NCBI GenBank assembly: GCA_973895155.1
Contig: OZ316892.1
Location: 27,342,001-27,406,000, forward strand
Direction: 5' to 3'
Source of the DNA: Marsupella aquatica
Lineage: Eukaryota; Marchantiophyta
Length of the DNA stretch: 64,000 nucleotides
Below the pieces are notes generated by a model that was not told the origin of the DNA, made no database searches, and worked only from the letters and a program-made list of their open reading frames with translations. This document shows, piece by piece, positions 35,571 to 45,901 of this stretch. A program made the position numbers and the translations under genes. Numbering within the stretch: the stretch's first letter is position 1; each line of letters starts with the position of its first letter.

Positions 35571-36584
35571 GAGGAGAAAATCAATTTATGGCATGCTCGG
35601 CTTGGTCACATGAGTGAAAAAAAGTTTGGAAATTTTACACAAGCGACATCTCCTACCAGGATTGCAAGCATGCAAGTTGAGTTTTTGTGATCATTGCATT
35701 GTCGGTAAGAAAACAATAACTCCATTTGTGACTGCTATTCATCATTCTAAAGTTGTACTTGAGTATATTCATTCCGATGTGTGGGGTCCTGCTCCGGTTC
35801 CTCACATTCAGGCAAACAATACTATGTATCGTTTATCGATGATTACTCAAGGTATGTTTGGATTTATTTCATTGCCCATAAGTTTGAAGTGCTTTCCATC
35901 TTCAAACAATGGGGAGCTCAAGTTGAGACACAGACTGCAAAGAATGTGAGATATCTACGATCAGATAATGGTGGTGAATACACCTCTGGCGAGTTCAACA
36001 CGTATTGTGCAAATAAGGGAATTACTCACCATCTCACAACTGTGTACACTCCTGAGCAAAATGGTGTTGCTGAGCGACTTAACCGCACATTGTTGGAGCG
36101 AGCAAGGAGCATGTTGAGCCACTCTAAATTGCCACAAATCTTTTGGGCGAAAGCTGTGAACATTGTTGCTTATCTAGTAAATCTCTCTCCTAGTCGAGCA
36201 ATTACTTACAAAACCCCCTTTGAGTTATGGCACAATCGACCTGCTGATTATTCAAAGCTTAGGGTTTTTGGCTGTGAAGCATATGCACATGTTCCTAGCA
36301 ACAATAGGACTAAGCTAGATTCTAGAGCCCAGAAATGCATTTTTCTTGGTTATCAGCATGAAGTTAAAGGTTATCGGTTGTGGGATCCAGTTGATTGCAA
36401 GTTACTTGTTAGTCGGGATGTATCCTTCAATGAAGAAAAATCATTGAAGGAGGGGGAGATAGATCAATTCCCTACTACTAACAAAGAGCAATCTCCTCCT
36501 CTAGAGGATTTAAGGGGAAAGGATGTGTCAGATGAAGAATATGTTGACACCACTATAAGGCAAAGCACACTACAATCAGATTAG
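35571..36584 (+). pseudogene. Copia integrase, unit 5
   Basis: Shared lesions as in unit 1. Val (base 36042 G), type B. Confidence 0.85.
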
Positions 36585-38282
36585 CCAGAGTCTTCAGTGC
36601 GAAGAGGAACTCGCAAACGTCAAGCCCGAGAAAGGTATGGAACTTGGCTTCCTTCTGATCAAGTGGATTTGGATGAAGAATCTATTGATGCATTGGTGAC
36701 AGAAGATGGAGATCCATCCTCATTTCGAGAGGTCCTAGCTTCTATGGAGAAGCAACAATGGCAGGCGGCGATGCGCATGGAAATGAAATCACTTCATGAT
36801 AACAAGACTTGGGAACTCACAAGTCTACCTAGTGACAAGCAGGCTGTTGACAGCAAGTGGGTGTATAGAAAGAAAGATGGACCCACGGAGGATGCTGAGA
36901 AGATATTTAAGGCTCGGTTGGTAGCCAAGGGTTTTACTCAACAGAAAGGTATAGACTACAATGAGGTTTTTTCACCCGTAGCAAAGCATTCAACAATATG
37001 TTTGCTATGTGCTCTTGTAGTTTTATTTGATCTAGTTTTAGATCAAATGGATGTTGTCACGACATTCTTATATGGATCGTTGGATGAGGTGATTTACATG
37101 AGGCAACCAGAGGGTTTTGTACAAAAGGGCAAGGAAAATTTGGTATGCAGATTGCTAAAATCCTTGTATGGATTAAAGCAGAGCCCAAGGCAGTGGAACA
37201 AGCGTTTTGATGAATTTTTGAAATCGCTTGGATTTGTGCAAAGCGTGTACGATCCATGTGTTTACATCAGGCGTGTGAACAACACAGGTTTTAAGTTTGT
37301 CATCCTTGTACTTTATGTGGATGACATGCTCATTGCAGCAAAGGATAGGGGCGAAGTTGATAAGCTTAAGGCCCAACTCAGTTCTGAGTTTAAGACGAAG
37401 GACTTGGGCACAGCCAAGAGGATCCTAGGCATGGAGATTGTTAGGGATGTGAACAAAGCCAAACTTTGGCTGACGCAAAAACGATATGCAGAGAAGGTGC
37501 TCTCAAAATTCAACATGGCAGATGCTAAGGCTGTGAGTGTTCCTTTGGCAAGGCATTTCAATATTTCTGCAGCATTTTGTCCATCGGATGCAACAGAAAA
37601 AAGTTTGATGTCCAAAGTTCCTTATGAAAGTGCTGTGGGCAGTTTAATGTATCTCATGGTATGCACCCGACCAGACATAGCTTATGCCGTTAGCAAGGTA
37701 AGCAGATACATGACAAATCCAGGAAAAGTCCATTGGGAAGCAGTGAAATGGATTTTGCGCTACATCAGAGGTTCCACTAAGAAGGGTTTATTGTTTGATG
37801 CAAGTTCAAACAATATGAAAGTGCTTCAAGGTTATGTGGATGCAGACTACGCAGGTGATCTGGATAAGAGGAGATCAACAATTGGATATGTATTTACACT
37901 TGCTGGTGGATGCATTAGTTGGAAGTCTACTCTCCAAAAGTGTGTTGCAAAGTCTACTATGGATGCCGAGTATGTAGCGGCAGCAGAAGCAGCATCAGAG
38001 ACCATTTGGTTGAAAAAGCTTGTCAAAGAGATGGGTTTATCACAAGATTCTGTGTATCTTCATTGTGACAGTCAAAGTGCAATTTACACTGCCAAGAATC
38101 AGGTGATGGATGGCAGGGTAAAGCACATTGATGTCCGCTATCATTTCATCCGACAGGCATTATCGGATGATGAATTTGAGCTTGTCAAGATTGATGGAAA
38201 GCTTAATCCAGCGGATGCTTTTACCAAAGTATTAGACTCCAATAGTTTTTCAAGGCATTGTAATTATTTACAAATATTGTAA
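36585..38282 (+). pseudogene. Copia reverse transcriptase and RNase H, unit 5
   Basis: Type B (Gly, base 37854 G). It also has a private silent C to T change at 37442 that tells it from unit 4. Confidence 0.9.
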
Positions 38283-38474
38283 ATAGAGTTAACCAAGAAA
38301 TTGTCTCTATATGAGTACTCCATCCGATGGCTTATCGGCTACGGCTTAGTTCTAGTTAACCCTTGCATTAGGAGGAGGGCCTTTTGGCCTTATTGTCTTG
38401 AACTTCCCGCGGAGGAACTTGTAAGGAAAAGACAATATTATGAACCGTCCCAAGACGTGAGTCAAGGGGGAGTT

Positions 38475-38800
38475 TGTAGAGGTTAACTCAGTCTTGGGTT
38501 GAACTATGGTTAGGATGTTAACTAGGGTTAGAGTAAACCCTAGTTGAAGAGATTGATCCTTATCTCTTCAACTTGTATGTGGTGTGAGAACACACACAAG
38601 AGAGTTCTCAAGAGAGAACACAGGGATATAGCAAGATATGAGAGCTTGAAGAGATGAGAGCTATGGTGATGCTTGAGTACACACATAACCGCTAATAAAG
38701 CTTGGTCTTCCCGTGGACGTAGCCAACCTTGAGGCGAACCACGTAACTATTGAGCACGTGCATGTTTGGAGTGTTTTTCCTGATCTGATTTCTCTCCACA
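38475..38800 (+). repeat. Copia LTR 6 (outer 3')
   Basis: 326 bp with three private changes against LTRs 1-5: T at 38637, G at 38736, T at 38795. Followed by CTCAA (38801-38805), the matching target duplication. Confidence 0.95.
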
Positions 38801-39942
38801 CTCAAAGCTTCATAGTGATGGATGATGAGTTTTGGCCATAGCTTTTCACACGGGTATGTAAAGTTGTTTTCTGTTTTTCACTAGCCTCTACAATGACTTA
38901 TGGTCATGGCATATGACAAATCTTTATGGCAAACAGTAATGATACATGAATTTGGTAGGTTGTACATTTTTCTGTCCCTAAGCTTAATTAGGTAGTTAAG
39001 TTCCATCCAATTTTGACATTTGAGACCCTTATTGAAAGAAAGGGAAGAAGAAGGGTGGGAGAGAGCTCGTCCTCTCCTCCGCTCCACCAGTAGAGTACCA
39101 GTAGAAGAGCGGGTCATGGCATGTGACCAATCTTTATGGGAAAATGTAATCTAATATGAATTTGGCAGTCTGTAACTGCTTAGGTCCCTAACCTTTAGTT
39201 GAACTGCTAAGTTAGAGTCAACCGCATCTTGAGATTTGAGACCCCCCACTTGAAGAAAGGGAAGAAGAAGGGCCATAATCTAGTATGAATTTGACAGTCC
39301 ATCGAGCAGTCCATGACTGTTTTGGTCGCTAACCTTAACTTAGTTTAACTTCTAAGTTAAGGTCCATCAAATTTTGGGGTTTAAGACCCCCCACTGGAAG
39401 AAGAAGGGCTCTAATGTAATAGAAAATTGACAGTCCATAGGGCCAATCAAATTTTGAGGATTAAGACCCCCCACTGGAAGAAAGGGAAGAAGAGGGCCCT
39501 AATCTAATATGAATTTGACAATCCATGACTTTTTCCAACCCTAATCTTAACTTAGTTTAACTACTAAGTTAATGTCCATCAAATTTTGAAGTTTAAGACC
39601 CCTCACTGGAAGAAAGGGAAGACGAAGGGCTCTAATGTAATATAATTTGACAGCCCATAACGTTTTTGGTCCCTAACCTAACCTTACTGCAGTATAAGTA
39701 TTAAGCTCAGGTTCATCAAATTTTGAGGTTTGGGACCCCCCATTGGAAAAAAAAGGAAGAAGAACTCACTGCCCTAATCTAATATGAAATGGACAGTCAC
39801 AACCTCTTTGGTCCCTAATCTGAACTTAGTTAAACTACTAAGTTAAGGTCCATCAATTTTTGAGGCTTGAGACCCCCCACCTAAACCAAGGGAAGAAGAA
39901 GGGCCCTAATCTAATATGAATTTGACATTTAATTTAACTTAG

Positions 39943-40040
39943 TTTAAACCACCACTAACCATATAAAAGGGGGAAGTGTCCAATGTTTCTCCCTTTTCAC
40001 ATTTCACTTCCCCCTTTTATATGGTTAGTGGTGATTTAAA
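39943..40040. repeat. 36-bp inverted repeat (hairpin)
   Basis: Arms 39943-39978 and 40005-40040 are complementary except one base, around a 26-bp spacer. Confidence 0.9.
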
Positions 40041-40340
40041 TACTATAGTCCCTTCTCACTTGCTTCACAATCTCAGGAAAATGGTATTATCAATGGTGAA
40101 ACGTGTTGGAAGTTTTGTCATGGTTAGTGGTGGTTTAAATAATAAAATTAAGGTCCATCAAATTTTGAGATTTGAGACCCACCACTCGAAGAAGAAAGGG
40201 GAGAGAGGTTTTGTCATGGTTAGTGGTGGTTTAAATAATAAATTAAGGTCCATCAAATGAGATTTGAGACCCACCTTCTCACTTGCTTCACAATTTCAGT
40301 AAAATGGTATTATTAACGGTGAGCCTTGTTGGATTCAGAG

Positions 40341-40370
40341 TTTGTCATGGCTAGTGGTAGCCATGACAAA
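40341..40370. repeat. Perfect 13-bp inverted repeat
   Basis: TTTGTCATGGCTA and its exact complement flank the loop GTGG. Confidence 0.9.
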
Positions 40371-40719
40371 ATCCTTCACACTTGCTTCACTATTTCAGGA
40401 AAATGGTATAACCTGTTGGATTCAGGTTTTGTCATGGTTACGGTAGTGGTGGTTTAAATACTAAATTAAGGTCCAACAAATTTTGAGATTTGAGACCCAC
40501 CACTCGAAGAAAGGGAAGAAGAAGGGCGGAGAGAAAACTCCTCGTGTCCTCTGCTACTGCAGTAGTAGTAGAGTACTACTGTAGCAGAAGAGCGGCAGCA
40601 GCACAAAAGACTGGACAGTCAGTCTACTGCAATAGTACCTCTCTAGGGAAAGGAGGACGAGGCGGAGGAGGAGGGGGACAGCGCAAGAAGGCGCGGTTTG
40701 GTCGCAAAAATTAGAAGAC

Positions 40720-41803
40720 CGACTCTCTCGCCCTCTCTCTCTCTCTGCATTTGTGTTTTCTCGTCTTTCACTCGTCTTTCTCGTCTCTCTTTCCGCATCC
40801 CGCATCCCGCAGCCGTCCCTTCTGCGTGAATTTGCGTCAGCAGCCCGCTCCAGCCTGCGGGAGTCGGTCGTCGATAGATTTTTCGTTCGGGTGCACAAAA
40901 TCGCTTCCACATCTCCTGCATCCGTTACCTCTGCATGCGGTCTAGCCGGTCGTCGTGATCTTCTCGCGGTCTGCTGTGAAGCGAGAGAGGTGGAGAGAAA
41001 GATTGCTAGTGATAGAGTCGTAGTGTTGTGCAAAGTAGGCGAGAATCCAGAGAAGAAGCGCTTTTCCGCTTGGCGAATTGCTCATTCGGGGGCGGTAGGC
41101 ACTACTACTACTACGACGACGACGACTGTACGAAGAAACGTTGGGCTTCCCACTTCTTTGGCTGTGGGCGGTGGTCCGAGTGCTTTGGTTTGAATATTGA
41201 GGGGGCGGGATATGTCTGTTGGGTTGTCAGTTTGTCACGACCTTGGTGTCTATTTTGTCGCGAGAGTCAATAGAGACACGGACACATTGTACTGCAGTGC
41301 TGGGAGAAAGAAGGCGCTCGCTTATCAGGGAGGAAGCGGAGCAACGGGCTAGAAAAACCGGCATTGTAGGCAACGGACGGGCTTGCAGTCTGGCTGGTTA
41401 CCGAGTAGGATAAATTAATGCGTCTCTGGTTTGTTTGTACGTGCTTAACGAGGAAGCGGCTCTGAAGCGGAGGAGGAAGGAGGCGACTAGAAGAATAAGG
41501 AGGTGGAGCTATTAGTGCAGTGCTGTCGACAAGTATAAGGACAGTTGGAGGAGTTTTGGGGAGATTGAGGAGTTTTAGGAGGTTGAAGAGTTGGAGGCGC
41601 GTAGGGAACGAATCAGACCTGAGGTTGGGGAGGTTTTGCATTGTGCTGCGGGGTTTCGTTTGATCTTGATAACGACATCGTCGCTTCTGGTGATGAGTGT
41701 TTGAGGTAGGACGCTAGTGTCAAATACCAGCGGCATTTTTGTGTGGATCATCAAGGCGTCATCGTGCTCTGCTGAGCGGCCATTAAGAGTAAGGTGCGGC
41801 GGA
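40720..41803 (+). promoter_or_regulatory. Likely promoter and 5' leader of the EB1 gene
   Basis: A CT-rich tract at about 40726-40747, common near plant transcription starts, precedes about 1 kb of mixed sequence before the EB1 start codon. Exact start and any leader intron are unknown. Small frames on both strands here are taken as chance. Confidence 0.4.
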
Positions 41804-44800
41804 ATGGCGGCAACCAATATCGGGATGATGGACGGGGCGTATTTCGTGGGGCGGAACGAGATTCTGTCGTGGATTAACTCAACCTTGAGCCTCAATTTGA
41901 ACAAAGTGGAAGAGGTATGTGTCTCCGTTTGCCTTCACCTTCAAATTCTTCTGATATGATCATCAGCATAGAAAGATGGAAGGGGTCGTTTGGTGGTGGT
42001 TGTAGCGGTGGACACCTTTTTGCATCCGTTCCGCCAAGATGATGGATTGCTCATTTCGATTGCAATAACATCTATCTCCCTTCTTGACCACTGCCCTTTC
42101 TACAAAACTGAGGCAGTCTTGTTCGATAGCTTGGAGTTGTTGGACAGCTCCCAAAGGCCAAATTTCGGCTTCTGTTGGTCATGTGTTAGTCTTTTGTTCG
42201 TGGACGCCGGTAGGTGCATGTAGTAACCGCCAGTCATTGTGAAAAGTTTATGTTATGACAGGTTCGGGATAGTATAGTCAGTAATGTAGGTCCCTCTGGT
42301 ACACCAGGTGAAAATGCCTTCCTCCTACTTTACGTCACTTTCCGAGCACTCTGCACTTCTACGCCTCCTCATCCATCTGTTGCCACTTCGTCCTAATCGG
42401 AGCATGAAGTGCCTGATGTGGCGTGCCAGAACGTGCAGTTCTGGCTCGGGGTGATGCGACTGGTGTGTGCGTGGGGTGGGACTCAGTGGTTGTAGTCCAT
42501 TTGGTTAAATTCTCATCGTGTAGCGCAATGCTTAATGTAATTTAGGGAAGGCTATTTGCCCCTTTTTGTCTCGCCTCGTGCTGCTAGTGCGTACTGAGAG
42601 GATGCACCTCGTGGTAGCTCAGTGTCGTTATGGGAGGGGTGAGTTCCCTTTTGTGTCCTAGCTCGTACTGCTGGGGGGTCTGGGATATTGCACCTTGTGT
42701 CGCAGATGCCTTTGATTGTGCAGTCCTTGGACTCTGCTATTATCTTCGATGCACTGCAAGTTAGATAAAGGATGAGAGGTCGGGTACCTGCCCAAACTTT
42801 GTTTGCTCAGGAGTGCTCGACTTTGAGAACATTCCTTGTTCACTTCTCCATCGTGGTGACCTTGAGGAGGTCGAGTAATGCCGCAAGAGGCTCGACCTCA
42901 AAGGGCATTCAGGGAATAATTCCATCCATAGTAGGGAGAATGAGAGAAGACTGAGTTTTGACGGCATTGATGTTGTCGTCACCTGTCGGCGGCAACCGTT
43001 CGGACGGCAATGTGTAGACCAAAGTAAATTCGTCAATGATGCGCTAGTTCACTGTGGTGCCGGTCATTTTGACCTTTGCCAAAATTGTTTTGCGAAACTA
43101 TCCGTTGCGTCGCCAATGCATCGTCGTCGGCGCGGGATGCGGTTCCGTTTGTCCTATTGTTGGGAACTACCCAGCAGAGATTGTAACAGTTCGTTCATTG
43201 TCCTTGTTCGACATGTCCGTACTCTCACGAAGTTCGACGAAGTGAGTGGAAGTCAAACAGGTTTGGTGGCGGCTCTTCTCCGCAGTCTTAAGGATGGCTC
43301 TTCTGCCGTTGTTGAGAACCTGGGCTCTAGAGAGCTTGCCAGAGTGTTGCGATAGGATGAATGAGCCCATGGAGATATCAGTGTGGGGGCATGAGTGGAT
43401 GGAATGAATCAGTAGTTGACTGTAGCGTTTCTTTTTCGCGGTGCGAAGAGTATTCTCCCTTGGCGCTGTTGAAATCACGTCTCTAGATAACTCTAAAATG
43501 AGCGTTTCAAATGTAAAACGGGTCAGTTGACCGTCTACTAATGGGTGGATCGTCTTTCGATTCCAAAGCAAAAACGTTGTGGAAAACGGGTCATTGGAGT
43601 CCTTAGATCGAGATTTTGAAACTGAGAACCCTCGCTATTGTGCAGGCTGCTTCTGGAGCCGTGCACTGCCAGCTGCTGGACGCCACGCATCCGGGTGTTG
43701 TACCTATGCACAAGGTCTGTTATTTATGAATTATTTACTGATATCCAGCCTTGCTTTGTTCTCTGCAATTCGATTTCTGAACTATCTTCCTCGCTGCCAT
43801 TGGCTTTTGCTACCCGAAATCGATTGAGGAAGTGGTTTATCGTTCGTGTACCTGCAGGGCTAGAGATTCTAAGTTCGTGAAACTGGTGCATTTCTAATTG
43901 CCTTTTCCGACATTTTCTGCAGGTGAACTTTGACGCGAAGACGGAATATGAAATGATCCAGAACTACAAGGTGTTACAGGATGTCTTTAACAAACTCAAG
44001 ATTAGCAAGGTACGCTTATCAGTTTCGGCCAATCGAACTCAAGGTCACTCGGTGGTTTTCCTCACGCTTTACCGGAGACACGAGAAGATGCTGGATGTCA
44101 ACCAATGTGGCTCATATTTGCGTGGCTTGTCCTCATTTTTTGGTGCAGCACATTGAGGTTAGCAAGTTGGTGAAAGGAAGGCCACTGGACAATCTCGAAT
44201 TTATGCAGTGGTTGAAAAGATACTGTGACTCTATAAACCCTGGCTTAGGATCTGGGTAAGTCGCCGATGACAATTTCAATGCCCTGTATAATCTGGAACC
44301 TGTTGGTTAGTCATGGGTCTCTGAATCCCTATCTGAAACATTGGCAATTTGCCTTCAGATATACTGTTGGGCTCTATTATCCTGAATAAGTATCCTGCAC
44401 TAGGCGGTTGCCATTCCTTTTCCGTTTCCTCTGCTTGTTACCGTCATGTTATGTTGATGTTGGCTGTGTCCTTTCTCAGGTACAATGCTACAGAGAGACG
44501 AGAGTCCTGCAAAGGAGGGAGGGAGGCAAATAAGAAGGCATTTCTGCCAAGTAATGCTGCCCCCTACTCATCTGGCAAGTCAACTCCTTCCAGCACCCGG
44601 CCCAGCACTCCCGCCATGTCTGCTCTGCGCAAGACTGACAACTCACATACGACATCCAGTGGCATGAGTGAGTTGCTCGTCTCTTGTGTGCATCCCCTAG
44701 GATGATAAGATTGGTTCCGATTTTTTTTTGATTGTGCTCTGTAAGTCTCGTTATATCACTAATATGTCATTCATTCTAGAGGATTACCTAAGGCCTCGGT

Positions 44801-45901
44801 AACCTCACTGTGAACGTTACGTGTTCATGCAGTGAACAGAGGAGGAAAACATGCATCTAGTCTGCCGAATGTATCAAGTGTCCCACCAGCCCAAATTCAG
44901 GCTCTAAATGAACAGGTAAGGGCTGAAACTTTCCTCACCGCGACACTTCCTCATTGTAATGTTTTTATGGATTGTATAATATTGCTTCAAGATGTTTCAA
45001 GCTGTAGATCTTTGATTTGTGCAATTGATACAGTCCGACGAAAACTGGACTTCAAGACTACTTGACATTGAGTGAAGATTCCTCGCACTGTCGTCCATGT
45101 TTACAGATAACAGAGCTGAAACTGTCAGTTGATAGTCTGGAGAAAGAAAGGGATTTTTACTTTGCGAAGCTGCGGGACATTGAGATACTATGCCAAAACC
45201 CAGAATTGGGCCATCTTCCTGTACGTGTCATGATCGCAAATGCTGCCACCTTTGTTTGCGAGTGTCATGCAATCCCAGATGATTGCAGCTAAGTGAAGGA
45301 AGTATTATAGGGTGGGGCCAAGAATGCATGTTATTACCTTCTGGCTTTCTCAAAGGTTTTTCTTTAACCTTTTGGCTGCATCAGACGTTTGACACCGTAC
45401 TGGGTTTTTGCCGAGTGCATGTGGACACCGCTTCGAGGATGAAAAAAATATCGATTGTTCTGTGCACAGGTGGTTATGGCAGTTCAAAAGATTCTGTACG
45501 CAGCTGATGACAACCCTTCAGTGATTGCTGAAGCTCAGGCGTTGATCAGTCAATCTGCTGCTCGGGAAAGCCCTAAGGACTCCTTAATGGAAGATGACGA
45601 TGATTCCTTTTTTGACTCCTTGACAGCACGGCGTGATGCTCACAAGCGCAAACAACAGCTCTCCCCTCCCGAGACTACTGATGAGGCTTCCTTGCTTCTA
45701 TCACCAAGGCAACGCAGAATATCCTGTGGGGACTCTAATGGAGACTTTCTTCAAGGAGTATCACCTGTCAAGGTACAGTAACACAGTCAGACAGGTATTT
45801 CAAAGTTGGATTATCAGTGGGGCCTGCTTACGGAAGCTCACTTCCATTTTTTTTGAATCCAGGATGCAATGGCAAGTGCTCCAATGATGGGGGAGGTATA
45901 G
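41804..45901 (+). CDS. EB1: EB1 microtubule plus-end-tracking protein, nine exons
   Basis: Binds growing microtubule plus ends and recruits other tip proteins. Exons by splice signals and frame: 41804-41914, 43646-43714, 43923-44009, 44149-44255, 44480-44667, 44833-44915, 45107-45220, 45470-45772, 45863-45901; about 366 residues. Exons 1-4 encode the N-terminal calponin-homology domain ([62 protein letters not shown]). Exons 5-6 encode a Ser/Thr/Pro linker. Exons 7-8 hold the EB homology coiled coil and four-helix segment ([29 protein letters not shown]). The ATG at 41804 begins the typical plant sequence and has a good context. Intron 1 is 1.7 kb. The last exon is uncertain: skipping its splice gives VKVQ and a stop at 45779-45781. 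Confidence 0.88.

Larger units (their letters stand above)
12482..38805 (+). mobile_element. Tandem Ty1/Copia array: six LTRs, five interiors, one target-site duplication
   Basis: LTRs at 12487, 18114, 23741, 27221, 32848 and 38475 alternate with interiors; period 5627 bp except unit 3, shortened by an assembly gap. CTCAA at 12482-12486 and 38801-38805 flanks only the outermost LTRs; internal LTR junctions have no duplications. Copia identity follows from the domain order protease, integrase, reverse transcriptase, RNase H. Unequal recombination between LTRs of one original insertion best explains the layout. Confidence 0.92.
38870..40560. repeat. Mosaic of diverged tandem repeats of about 120-135 bp
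   Basis: Recurrent blocks GGGAAGAAGAAGGGCCC, TAATCTAATATGAATTTGAC, CTTAGTTTAACTACTAAGTT and GGTCCATCAAATTTTGAG recur in the same order at about 39040, 39253, 39400, 39484, 39615, 39750, 39890 and 40510. A second block, GTCATGGTTAGTGGTGG, recurs at about 40117, 40215 and 40432. No coding gene seen. Confidence 0.8.

Noticed and set aside
40554-41033. 159-codon minus-strand frame upstream of EB1
   Set aside because: Overlaps the likely EB1 promoter and leader, has biased composition and no known domain.
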